Counted from the first letter of the stretch, positions 1 through 6,125 are shown. The stretch: DNA of 9,183 bases from JBMNOI01 sp050942995 (GCA_050942995.1 JBMNOI010000139.1:1-9183), one strand, 5' to 3'. The notes: generated by a model not told the origin, from the letters alone. Translations and numbers: made by a program.

Positions 1-1
1 C

Positions 2-727
2 AAACTCAGCAAGCGAAAGAAAAAGCGCCCCGACGGCCGCGAACTGTTCACCTATATACACGAGTTTCGCCGTGCCGGATATCTGCCCGAAGCGCTGTGC
101 AACTTTTTGGCGCTGGTGGGATGGTCGTACGACGGGTCGACCGAATTCTTCCGCCGGGACGAACTGATTCGCTACTTTAGTCTGGACAGGGTGAGCAAAT
201 CGCCCAGCGCCTTTTCATACGACAAGCTGGAGCACATGAACGCCACCTACATCCGCGAGCTGGGACAGAACGACCTCGCCGGTCGTCTGCTCACCGTCCT
301 GCTGGATGCCGGGCTGGCCGCTGATTATATGACGGTGCTGCGCCTGACGCCGCTCATCCGCGAGCGCATCCGCACGCTGCAGGATGCCGTAGATCTGGTG
401 GACTTTTTCTTTGTCGACGAAATCACCTACGAGACCGATGCGTTGATCCCCAAGCGGCTGGATCGCGCAGCCACACACAAGGTATTGGCCGTCGCACGGG
501 AGGCGCTGGCGACCATGGAGCCGTTTGATGAGGCGACCATCGAGACGCAGCTTCGCGCACTGGTCCAGGAACAGGGTGTCAAGGCCGGCGATTTTTTCGG
601 CCCCATCCGTGTGGCCTGCTCCGGCAAGAGCGTCGCTCCGCCCATCTTTGGCACTCTGGATGTGCTGGGACGCGAAAAAGTTCTGGCCCGGTTGGATCAG
701 GCCGTGGCCGCCCTGGCAGAAGGATAA
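2..727 (+). CDS. gltX: Glutamyl-tRNA synthetase (GluRS), C-terminal part; 5' end outside window
   Basis: Charges tRNA(Glu) with glutamate in the cytoplasm (class I aminoacyl-tRNA synthetase). The reading frame is open from base 2, and 241 residues are visible of an expected 470-500, so the Rossmann catalytic half lies upstream of the window. The visible part begins exactly at the KMSKS-type loop, here KLSKR, which binds ATP during activation. It continues with the family-typical stretch around GYLPEALCNFLALVGWS, then SKSPSAFSYDKLEHMN and a helical anticodon-binding domain to the stop at 725-727. Between KLSKR and GYLPEAL the loop is lysine/arginine-rich and seems longer than in many bacterial GluRS. 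Whether this enzyme is discriminating or also charges tRNA(Gln) cannot be judged from this part. A terminator-like structure follows directly. Identification is very secure. Confidence 0.96.
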   Translation, partial: KLSKRKKKRPDGRELFTYIHEFRRAGYLPEALCNFLALVGWSYDGSTEFFRRDELIRYFSLDRVSKSPSAFSYDKLEHMNATYIRELGQNDLAGRLLTVLLDAGLAADYMTVLRLTPLIRERIRTLQDAVDLVDFFFVDEITYETDALIPKRLDRAATHKVLAVAREALATMEPFDEATIETQLRALVQEQGVKAGDFFGPIRVACSGKSVAPPIFGTLDVLGREKVLARLDQAVAALAEG

Positions 728-738
728 GCAAAATCGAC

Positions 739-801
739 GAGGCCGCCCCGGAGATATTTCTCGCCGCACGGGAACCGCCCGTGCCCGGGGCGACCTCTTT
801 T
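739..801 (+). terminator. Branched intrinsic terminator after gltX
   Basis: Outer arms GAGGCCGCCCCGG (739-751) and CCGGGGCGACCTC (785-797) pair over 13 positions with one A/C mismatch. They are followed at once by TTTT (798-801). The interior holds its own 7-bp hairpin, GCACGGG (766-772) with CCCGTGC (778-784). The structure starts 11 bases after the gltX stop codon. The T run is short, so termination may be partial. No promoter is obvious between here and the next gene, so readthrough is plausible. Confidence 0.65.
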
Positions 802-823
802 ATCTCACGCCGGGCGTGAGATA
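801..823. repeat. Perfect 10-bp hairpin before the LOG-family gene
   Basis: TATCTCACGC (801-810) and GCGTGAGATA (814-823) are exact reverse complements with a CGG loop. No T run follows on either strand, so it does not look like a terminator by itself. Its left arm starts on the last T of the preceding terminator's T tract. Its right arm ends 12 bases before the start codon at 836, so the two structures are back to back. It could stabilise an RNA end or affect translation initiation of the next gene; the role is inferred only. Confidence 0.6.
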
Positions 824-835
824 GGACGAGAGTGG

Positions 836-1612
836 ATGATGAAGAGACGACCGGTCGACCAGAACCGTGCAAACGGCGGGTTGTCCAGTGTGCATCCGAA
901 TCAGCTTTTGCGAAAAAGAGAGACAGAGGATGAGCGGTTGCTCAACCGCCCCGCCCCGGCGCTCCCCTTTACCGATACAGACCCCTGGCGGGTATTGCGC
1001 ATTCAGGCCGAGTTTGTCGAGGGGTTCGATACCCTGGCCGAGCTGGGGCCGGCGGTGACCATCTTTGGATCGGCGCGCACAAAAGAAGACGATCCGATGT
1101 ACCAGGCAACCGTCGAGACGGCCCGTTTGCTGGCCGAGGAAGGGCTGGCCATCATCACCGGCGGCGGCCCCGGAATCATGGAGGCCGGCAACAGAGGGGC
1201 TCAGATGGGCGGCGGTATATCGGTGGGGCTCAACATCGAGCTGCCCTTTGAGCAGGGTACCAACCCCTATGTCGATATTTCCATCGACTTTCACTATTTC
1301 TTTGTGCGCAAAACCATGTTCCTCAAATACGCTCAGGCCTTTGTCATCTTTCCCGGCGGCTTTGGCACGCTGGACGAGCTGTTCGAATCGCTCACGCTAA
1401 TTCAGACGAACAAGATCACCCACTTTCCGGTGATTCTGTTCGGTTCAGAGTATTGGGAGGGCCTGCTGAACTGGCTGCGCGACACCACGCTGGCCAGAGG
1501 CAACATCTCGCCGGAGGATCTGGATCACTTTGTTGTGACCGATTCACCGAAAGAGGTGCGAGATCTGATCGTAACGGCGCTGGGCCGAGGATCGCGACAT
1601 CCTGCCGACTAG
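836..1612 (+). CDS. LOG-family (TIGR00730-like) nucleotide 5'-monophosphate phosphoribohydrolase
   Basis: A 258-residue protein with the Rossmann-like LOG/lysine-decarboxylase-like fold. The two family signatures are clear: GGGPGIMEAGNRGA at about residues 109-122 and PGGFGTLDE at 173-181, with VRKTMF (157-162) carrying the conserved arginine. Together these form the nucleotide site, and Glu181 is the expected catalytic acid. Proven family members cleave the N-glycosidic bond of cytokinin riboside monophosphates or of AMP and related nucleotides, releasing base and ribose 5-phosphate. Many bacterial members have only this generic nucleosidase role, and older databases mislabel them lysine decarboxylase. 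The first 55 residues precede the core domain and are poorly conserved in type. Two adjacent ATG codons (836, 839) could start it; the Shine-Dalgarno is weak. It sits alone between gltX and the greA promoter. Confidence 0.92.
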   Translation: MMKRRPVDQNRANGGLSSVHPNQLLRKRETEDERLLNRPAPALPFTDTDPWRVLRIQAEFVEGFDTLAELGPAVTIFGSARTKEDDPMYQATVETARLLAEEGLAIITGGGPGIMEAGNRGAQMGGGISVGLNIELPFEQGTNPYVDISIDFHYFFVRKTMFLKYAQAFVIFPGGFGTLDELFESLTLIQTNKITHFPVILFGSEYWEGLLNWLRDTTLARGNISPEDLDHFVVTDSPKEVRDLIVTALGRGSRHPAD

Positions 1613-1629
1613 TCCATCGAATCTTATCG

Positions 1630-1647
1630 GCTGGGCCGGAGCCCAGC
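1630..1647 (+). terminator. Possible weak terminator hairpin after the LOG-family gene
   Basis: GCTGGGC (1630-1636) and GCCCAGC (1641-1647) form a perfect 7-bp stem with a CGGA loop, 17 bases after the stop codon. No T tract follows, so it may be an RNA 3'-end stabilising hairpin or part of a factor-dependent stop. Confidence 0.35.
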
Positions 1648-1695
1648 GTCTACAGAAGCACAGGGACAAACCGCTCTGTTCCATACTGGTTGGGT

Positions 1696-1724
1696 TTGCC
1701 TAATTACAGGGATCGCATTATAAT
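1696..1724 (+). promoter_or_regulatory. Sigma70-type promoter for greA (-lysS)
   Basis: TTGCCT (1696-1701) and a perfect TATAAT (1719-1724) are separated by 17 bases. Transcription would start near 1731, giving a leader of about 78 bases before the greA ATG at 1809. The local sequence is clearly more A+T-rich than the surroundings. This is one of the two best promoters in the window, together with that at 6059-6087. Confidence 0.75.
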
Positions 1725-1740
1725 AGATAACTGTAACCAG
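1700..1740. repeat. Inverted repeat flanking the greA -10 element
   Basis: CTAATTACAG (1700-1709) and CTGTAACCAG (1731-1740) are inverted half-sites: the reverse complement of the second, CTGGTTACAG, matches the first at 8 of 10 positions, including all of TTACAG. They bracket TATAAT almost symmetrically. A dimeric or looped repressor could sit here, but the 21-base gap between half-sites is long, so chance is possible. Confidence 0.35.
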
Positions 1741-1761
1741 AAATTGGCCCGTATACCCTTT

Positions 1762-1782
1762 GCGCCTGTGGGCGCTTTTTTT
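1762..1782 (+). terminator. Terminator-like attenuator inside the greA leader
   Basis: GCGCC (1762-1766), loop TGTG, and GGCGC (1771-1775) form a perfect 5-bp G+C stem followed directly by seven T (1776-1782). This is the layout of an intrinsic terminator. It lies about 30 bases after the predicted transcription start and 26 bases before the greA ATG, so it would stop greA's own transcript rather than that of the previous gene. The stem is short, so partial readthrough is expected. Confidence 0.6.
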
Positions 1783-1808
1783 GCTATCGAGTCAAAAGGA
1801 TTCAAGCC

Positions 1809-2288
1809 ATGACGGAAAGAACCCATTTTCTCACGCCTGAAGGCCGACGCAGACTTGAGGAAGAGCTCGAGTTCCTGCGCACCGTCAAGCGACAACAGGT
1901 GACGGCAGAGCTGAAATCGGCCATTGAGGAAGGTGATCTTTCGGAAAATGCCGGCTATGAGGAAACAAAAAGGCAGCAGGCATTCGTCGAGGGACGCATT
2001 CGCGATATCGAGTCGATCCTGTCCAGCTCGGTCACGCTGGAAGAGAATGGTCAGGGAAGCGAGCGGGCGTCCAAAGTTGCGCTGGGGGTACGTGTAACGG
2101 TTGCAGAGGATGGCTACGAGCCCGAGACCTATCTCATCGTAGGGCGTGCCGAGGCCGATCCCCTGGCCGGACGCATCTCGAACGAGTCGCCCCTGGGCAA
2201 AGCGCTGATGGGCCATGGTGTGGGCGACAAGGTGCGCGTATCTACCCCGGACGGCGTCTCGACGTTCGAGATCATCAGCCTCGAATAG
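1809..2288 (+). CDS. greA: Transcription elongation factor GreA
   Basis: GreA enters the secondary channel of RNA polymerase and stimulates cleavage of backtracked transcripts, rescuing stalled complexes. The 159-residue length is typical. Residues 8-75 form the N-terminal antiparallel coiled coil. At its tip is EGDLSENAGY (41-50), with the conserved acidic pair Asp43 and Glu46 that help hold the catalytic magnesium. Residues about 85-159 form the FKBP-like C-terminal domain, including RISNESPLGKAL (122-133). The start is set by AAAGGA at 1795-1800, eight bases before the ATG. It has its own strong promoter at 1696-1724 and a terminator-like hairpin in its leader, which suggests control by attenuation. 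lysS follows after 192 bases on the same strand. All functional residues are intact. Confidence 0.97.
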   Translation: MTERTHFLTPEGRRRLEEELEFLRTVKRQQVTAELKSAIEEGDLSENAGYEETKRQQAFVEGRIRDIESILSSSVTLEENGQGSERASKVALGVRVTVAEDGYEPETYLIVGRAEADPLAGRISNESPLGKALMGHGVGDKVRVSTPDGVSTFEIISLE

Positions 2289-2480
2289 AAAGGATCGCCT
2301 CACGGGGCCATCCCACGAACCCCTCCTGATCGCCGGGTCGTCAAGAGACCGCCTCTCAAGATGGCACATACAGGGCGTGTTCCAGATATATCTTACCGTT
2401 ACCCGGAACCTTCTGGGGAGGCACAGTTTGACGATACAGCTTTGGGGAAACCCATAGATCGAGATTCGGCAGGTGCATGT
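2289..2480 (+). other. greA-lysS gap, likely lysS leader
   Basis: This 192-base stretch carries no convincing gene. It contains only weak signals: TTGACG (2428-2433) with CATAGA (2453-2458), 19 bases apart, as a poor promoter candidate; a 10-bp palindrome AGATATATCT (2384-2393); and a small GAAA-loop hairpin (2443-2454). There is no T-box consensus, no recognised riboswitch and no T-tailed terminator, so greA and lysS are probably co-transcribed at least in part. Confidence 0.4.
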
Positions 2481-3959
2481 ATGACAGATTCCGATACGAA
2501 CGACCGCAGAGAACACCGTATCGAAAAGCTTAACGAGATTCGCCGGCGCGGAGTGGATCCGTTTCCCGCTCGTGTATCGGTAACGCATCGAATAGATCAA
2601 GCTCTGGCAGCCTATGAGGGTGTTCCCGAGGGAGAACAGGGCCCCGAGGTACAGGTGGCCGGCCGCCTTGTGGCTATCCGCGTCATGGGTAAATCGACCT
2701 TTGCCCACATCGCCGACGGCACCGGGCGTATTCAGATCTATCTGCGGCGCGATGTGCTGGGCGAAGAGAGCTATGACCTGTTTCGCCAGACGGTCGATCT
2801 GGGCGATTTTGCCTCGGTCCGCGGGCGGCTTTTCCGCACACGCACCGGTGAGGTGACCGTCGAGGTCACCGAGTGGCAGTTTCTCTCCAAGGCGCTACGC
2901 CCCCTGCCCGAAAAGTGGCACGGCCTCAAGGATGTCGAGACGCGCTATCGTCAGCGCTACCTGGACCTGATCGCCAACGAAGAGGTGCGGCGAATTTTCA
3001 CCATCCGCACGCGCATGATCAGCGCCATACGCCGATTTCTGGACGAGCACGGCTTTCTCGAAGTCGAGACGCCGGTGCTGCAGCCCATCTATGGCGGTGC
3101 GGCGGCGCGGCCGTTCACCACATACCATAACGCACTGGATAGAACCCTCTACCTGCGCATTGCCGACGAGCTGTATCTCAAGCGGCTCATCATCGGCGGG
3201 TTCGATCGGGTATACGAGATCGGTCACAATTTCCGGAATGAGGGCATTTCGACGCGGCACAACCCCGAGTTTACCGTCATCGAGGTATACCAGTCCTATG
3301 CCGACTATGCTGACATTATGCGGCTGGTGGAAGAACTCTATTCGACGGTGGCGCAAGAGGTGATGGGGTCGACGGTTATTCATTATCAGGGGCACGAGAT
3401 CGACCTGACGCCTCCCTGGCGCCGGGTGACCATGCGCGACATCATCCGGGAGCATAGCGGCATCGACATCGAAGAGTATACCGATTACGACTCGTTGTGG
3501 GCCGCTGCCGAAGAGCGGAATATCCCCGTGAGCAAGCAGCCCAATTGGGGCAAGCTCGTGGAGAAACTGTTCGAGGTGACGGCCGAGCCTGCGTTGATCC
3601 AGCCCACGTTTGTGCTGGATTATCCCGTCGAAATCTCGCCGCTGGCCAAGAAAAAGGCCGATGCGCCGCATCTGGTAGAGCGGTTCGAGTTCTTTATCGG
3701 CGCGATCGAGTGTGGTAACGCCTTCAGCGAGCTGAACGATCCGCTGGATCAACAGGAACGCTTCATCGCCCAGAGGAAAGACGCCGAGGCGGGTGACACC
3801 GAGGCGCATCCCATGGACGAGGATTTCCTCATCGCCATGGAGCACGGCATGCCGCCCACCGGCGGGCTGGGGTTTGGCATCGATCGCATGGTGATGCTAT
3901 TCACCGACCAGTCATCCATCCGTGAGGTGATCCTCTTCCCGGCGCTGCGCAGCCGCTAA
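2481..3959 (+). CDS. lysS: Lysyl-tRNA synthetase, class II
   Basis: Attaches lysine to tRNA(Lys) in the cytoplasm. The 492-residue product has an N-terminal OB-fold anticodon-binding domain (about 57-130, starting VQVAGRLVAIRVMGKSTF) and a class II catalytic domain. Motif 1 is FLDEHGFLEVETPVL (186-200), motif 2 is FRNEGISTRHNPEF (251-264), and motif 3 is GLGFGIDRM (462-470), which supplies the ATP-binding arginine. The start at 2481 is chosen because AGGTG (2471-2475) precedes it and the product MTDSDTNDRREHRIEKLNEI matches the usual LysRS N-terminus. An in-frame ATG at 2361 would add 40 residues of no familiar type and lacks a Shine-Dalgarno. Length and motifs are complete with no missing key residue. 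It lies downstream of greA, probably in one transcription unit. Confidence 0.97.
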   Translation: MTDSDTNDRREHRIEKLNEIRRRGVDPFPARVSVTHRIDQALAAYEGVPEGEQGPEVQVAGRLVAIRVMGKSTFAHIADGTGRIQIYLRRDVLGEESYDLFRQTVDLGDFASVRGRLFRTRTGEVTVEVTEWQFLSKALRPLPEKWHGLKDVETRYRQRYLDLIANEEVRRIFTIRTRMISAIRRFLDEHGFLEVETPVLQPIYGGAAARPFTTYHNALDRTLYLRIADELYLKRLIIGGFDRVYEIGHNFRNEGISTRHNPEFTVIEVYQSYADYADIMRLVEELYSTVAQEVMGSTVIHYQGHEIDLTPPWRRVTMRDIIREHSGIDIEEYTDYDSLWAAAEERNIPVSKQPNWGKLVEKLFEVTAEPALIQPTFVLDYPVEISPLAKKKADAPHLVERFEFFIGAIECGNAFSELNDPLDQQERFIAQRKDAEAGDTEAHPMDEDFLIAMEHGMPPTGGLGFGIDRMVMLFTDQSSIREVILFPALRSR

Positions 3960-3986
3960 GGGACGCGTCTCAAATGTATGAAAATG

Positions 3987-4024
3987 CGCGAGGGACTGCG
4001 TGCGCGATCCCTCGCGTCTATATT
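3987..4024 (+). terminator. Probable terminator after lysS
   Basis: CGCGAGGGA (3987-3995) and TCCCTCGCG (4008-4016) form a perfect 9-bp stem with a 12-base loop. It is preceded by AAAA and followed by a broken T-rich run (TCTATATTT, 4017-4025). It begins 27 bases after the lysS stop and ends 35 bases before the next start codon, so it can end the lysS transcript or attenuate the deaminase gene. Confidence 0.55.
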
Positions 4025-4051
4025 TGGTGTTCATACGCAGGAGAAACACAG

Positions 4052-4435
4052 ATGACATTCGATGAGCTGTACGATCGGGCCAGGGCTGTTATCAATCCGC
4101 GCAAGCTCTCCGAGACTGCCGAAGCGGGTGGCGTGGGCGCCGCCATTCTCGCGGCAGATGGCAACGTGTATACCGGCGTGTGTATCGACACGGCATGTTC
4201 GATGGGCTTTTGCGCCGAACATGCCGCCGCCGCGGCCATGGTCACGGCGGGCGAAAGTCGGGTGCTCAAGATGATCGCATTGGACTGGGATGGGAGCGTT
4301 CTACCGCCATGCGGGCGCTGTCGTGAGTTCATCAGCCAGCTTCATCCCGAGAATCGGAACGCCGAGGTCATGGTAGCCAAAGATGTCATAGTCACTTTGC
4401 GCGAGTTGCTGCCTCACCACTGGCTCGGCGAATAA
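4052..4435 (+). CDS. Cytidine deaminase-family zinc hydrolase, blasticidin-S-deaminase-like
   Basis: A 127-residue cytoplasmic member of the cytidine deaminase superfamily. Members remove the exocyclic amino group from cytosine-type bases using one zinc and a catalytic glutamate. The zinc site is visible: CAEH at 54-57 (Cys54 ligand, Glu56 proton shuttle) and PCGRC at 86-90 (Cys87 and Cys90 ligands). The stretch PCGRCREFISQLHP and the late LRELLP (117-122) recall fungal blasticidin-S deaminase more than classical Cdd, whose NASYGLTICAER-type segment is replaced here by DTACSMGFCAEH. The likely cellular job is pyrimidine salvage or nucleoside detoxification; the exact substrate is uncertain. 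The start at 4052 follows AGGAGA (4039-4044) with ideal spacing. An upstream ATG at 3974 would run through the hairpin and has no ribosome site. Databases may call it cdd. Confidence 0.85.
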   Translation: MTFDELYDRARAVINPRKLSETAEAGGVGAAILAADGNVYTGVCIDTACSMGFCAEHAAAAAMVTAGESRVLKMIALDWDGSVLPPCGRCREFISQLHPENRNAEVMVAKDVIVTLRELLPHHWLGE

Positions 4436-4465
4436 GACTCATTGCGGACGGGTCTGAAAATACAC

Positions 4466-4512
4466 ACGGCGCCGGGTGGACGACCGAGTATTCGGTCGTC
4501 CACCGGCGCCGT
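4466..4512. terminator. Very long bidirectional terminator hairpin between convergent genes
   Basis: The left arm (4466-4487, beginning ACGGCGCCGGG and ending GACGACCGA) pairs with the right arm (4492-4512, TCGGTCGTCC... to GGCGCCGT). The result is 21 bp interrupted only by one bulged G in the left arm, with loop GTAT. It lies 30 bases after the deaminase stop and 17 bases from the end of the opposing dehydratase gene. On the minus strand it is followed by a T-rich run (TATTTT); on the plus strand only by CCTGTTAT. It most likely ends both transcripts, more efficiently leftward. Confidence 0.7.
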
Positions 4513-4529
4513 CCTGTTATCGTACGGAA

Positions 4530-5696
4530 TCAGTAGATGGGCCCGTAGCGCAGCATGGTGAACTCGGCGTGCCCCATCGCCTCGGCGATGGCCTGCTCGC
4601 CCGATGCCACCCGCAGGCACAGATCGTAGATGCGCGCCCCCACCTGCTTGACCGTCTCGGTCCCGCTGATGATGGGCGACGCATCGATATCGATATCGTC
4701 ACCCATACGGGCATAGGTAGCGGCGTTACCGGTCACCTTGATAACGGGCGCAATGGCGTTGCCCATGGGGTTGCCGCGCCCGGTGGTGAACACCACAATC
4801 TGGCTCCAGGCTGCCACCAGCGCCGTCACCGAAGCCGGGTCGTTGCCCGGCGTATCCATGAACGAGAGGCCGGGTTTTGAGGGAATCTGCCCATAGCTCA
4901 ACACCTCCACCACCGGCGTCGAGCCGCCCTTGAGCACATCGCCCAGGGCCTTTTCCTCCACCGTGGTGATGCCCCCCCTCACGTTACCGGGGCTGGGCTG
5001 TTTGCCCATAAAATCCTCACCGGTGGCCTTGAGAAAACGCTCGCACTCGGCCACGGTACGCAACAGGTCGCGGGCCACCTCGGGGCCGGCCGCACGATCG
5101 ACGAGCACATGCTCGGCGCCCAGCAGTTCGCTGGTCTCGGCCAGAATCACCTGAGCGCCGTGGTCGACCATCATATCGCTGAACGCGCCCATCGCGGGGT
5201 TGGCGGCCATACCCGATGTAGCGTCCGAACCGCCACACTCGAGACCGATGGTCAACGCCGAGACGGGGCAGGGTTCGCGCCGCAGGTTGGGCACGCCGGA
5301 GAGCATCTTGCGGGCCAGATCCACACCCTTCTCCACCGTGCGCCGGGTGCCGCCCAACTCCTGGATCACCAGCAGCTCGACCGGCGCCACGCCCCCGCTG
5401 ATGCGACGGGTCAGATCGACAGCGTCAAGGGTCTCACAACCCAGGCTGACGACGATGCTGCCGATCACGCTGGGGTGCCGTCCGTACTGCGACAGGAGCT
5501 GAGTCGCCAGCTCAATGTCCGTCTCTGTCTGACCACAACCCCCGTCATAGCCGACAAGCGCCGCCCCTTCCACCTGTGCGGCGATGAGCGAAGCGGCATG
5601 CAATGAACAGCCACATGAGGGGATAACGGCTACCAGATTGCGCACACCGACACGACCGTCGCTGCGCATATAACCCATGAATTCATTGCCGGTCAT
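4530..5696 (-). CDS. UxaA-family dehydratase/lyase, large catalytic subunit (altronate/galactarate dehydratase-like)
   Basis: A 388-residue protein of the GD_AH_C type (PF04295). This family eliminates water from sugar acids such as altronate and galactarate, or sulfite from (2R)-sulfolactate in SuyB. Diagnostic stretches are GYMRSDGRVGVRN (8-20), GCGQ (53-56), SLGCE (84-88), GLECGGSDATSGMAANP (151-167), PGNVRGGITTVEEKALG (236-252), MDTPGNDP (280-287) and TGRGNPMGNAIAPVIKVTGN (305-324). The conserved cysteines Cys54, Cys87 and Cys154 are candidate metal ligands. The N-terminal SAF domain found in one-piece UxaA is absent here and is encoded by the gene just upstream, overlapping by ATGA (5693-5696). 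AGAGGAG lies about 11 bases before the ATG. Translation is therefore probably coupled and the two subunits form one enzyme. Family is sure; substrate is not. Confidence 0.9.
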   Translation of the reverse strand: MTGNEFMGYMRSDGRVGVRNLVAVIPSCGCSLHAASLIAAQVEGAALVGYDGGCGQTETDIELATQLLSQYGRHPSVIGSIVVSLGCETLDAVDLTRRISGGVAPVELLVIQELGGTRRTVEKGVDLARKMLSGVPNLRREPCPVSALTIGLECGGSDATSGMAANPAMGAFSDMMVDHGAQVILAETSELLGAEHVLVDRAAGPEVARDLLRTVAECERFLKATGEDFMGKQPSPGNVRGGITTVEEKALGDVLKGGSTPVVEVLSYGQIPSKPGLSFMDTPGNDPASVTALVAAWSQIVVFTTGRGNPMGNAIAPVIKVTGNAATYARMGDDIDIDASPIISGTETVKQVGARIYDLCLRVASGEQAIAEAMGHAEFTMLRYGPIY

Positions 5697-5977
5697 GATG
5701 TGGCGGCTCCTCTCACACTACGCAGATTGTGAACGTGCACATGCTGTCCCGGTGTGATATCGTCACTGGCCAGGCCGATGCTGGCGCCATACTTGATCAC
5801 CGGAGTCTCACGCTGGATAGGGCGGATAGCCACTTTGTGGCCGAAGGGAATGGACTCCAACGTGCGGACGTTCAGCACATCACCATCGCCGCCCAGATCC
5901 AGCACCGTACCTGCCGGCAGATCGGAGAGGGCCATCACCACGTTGTCGTCAGGATGGATGCGCAATGCATTGACCAT
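5693..5977 (-). CDS. UxaA-family dehydratase/lyase, small SAF-domain subunit
   Basis: A 94-residue protein made of one SAF domain, equivalent to the N-terminal domain of altronate dehydratase or to SuyA of sulfolactate sulfo-lyase. Typical signatures are GHKVAIRPI (46-54), PVIKYGASIG (59-68) and the histidine cluster HVHVHN (79-84). In one-piece family members this domain packs against the catalytic part and contributes to substrate handling. The start is supported by AGGAGA (plus-strand bases 5986-5991), eight bases before the ATG, and by a strong promoter upstream at 6059-6087. Its TGA overlaps the ATG of the large subunit, which indicates coupled translation. No signal peptide or membrane segment is present. 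It is the first gene of a two-gene leftward operon. Confidence 0.9.
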   Translation of the reverse strand: MVNALRIHPDDNVVMALSDLPAGTVLDLGGDGDVLNVRTLESIPFGHKVAIRPIQRETPVIKYGASIGLASDDITPGQHVHVHNLRSVRGAATS

Positions 5978-6058
5978 GTTCGGGCTCTCCTAAAATGAGC
6001 GCCCCCCCTTGTCCCATCCATCACAGACAGGACATCGGGCGGCGCAGTTGTTACAGAG

Positions 6059-6087
6059 TTTCTAGCATGACAGCGACAGGGTGTCAA
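6059..6087 (-). promoter_or_regulatory. Promoter for the split UxaA-type dehydratase operon
   Basis: Reading the minus strand, a perfect TTGACA (plus bases 6082-6087) is followed after 17 bases by TAGAAA (6059-6064). Transcription would begin near 6052, leaving a leader of about 75 bases before the SAF-subunit ATG at 5977. Confidence 0.72.
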
Positions 6088-6125
6088 ATGATCGTTCCGG
6101 CGCGCCGTTTTTGCGCGAAATTGAC

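Noticed and set aside
2361..2480. Upstream ATG extending LysRS by 40 residues
   Set aside because: No Shine-Dalgarno precedes 2361 and the added residues match no known LysRS N-terminus, while 2481 has AGGTG and gives the standard length.
2289..2480. T-box or lysine riboswitch upstream of lysS
   Set aside because: No T-box consensus with its terminator/antiterminator pair and no recognisable lysine-riboswitch core was found. A small GAAA-loop hairpin alone is not evidence.
1704..2708. Minus-strand open frame of about 334 codons across greA and the start of lysS
   Set aside because: It covers the greA promoter, leader, all of greA and the lysS leader in antisense. No familiar protein motif and no fitting start signals are present.
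2895..3845. Long open frame on the minus strand opposite lysS (about 316 codons)
   Set aside because: It lies fully antisense to a clearly functional gene. Its residues show no recognisable domain and mirror the codon pattern of lysS, as often happens in G+C-rich DNA.
3974..4051. Upstream ATG extending the deaminase by 26 residues
   Set aside because: This part contains the terminator-like stem 3987-4016 and lacks a ribosome site. AGGAGA at 4039-4044 points to 4052.
5109..5606. Plus-strand open frame of 165 codons inside the dehydratase gene
   Set aside because: It is antisense to the well-conserved UxaA-type catalytic subunit and has no motif of its own.
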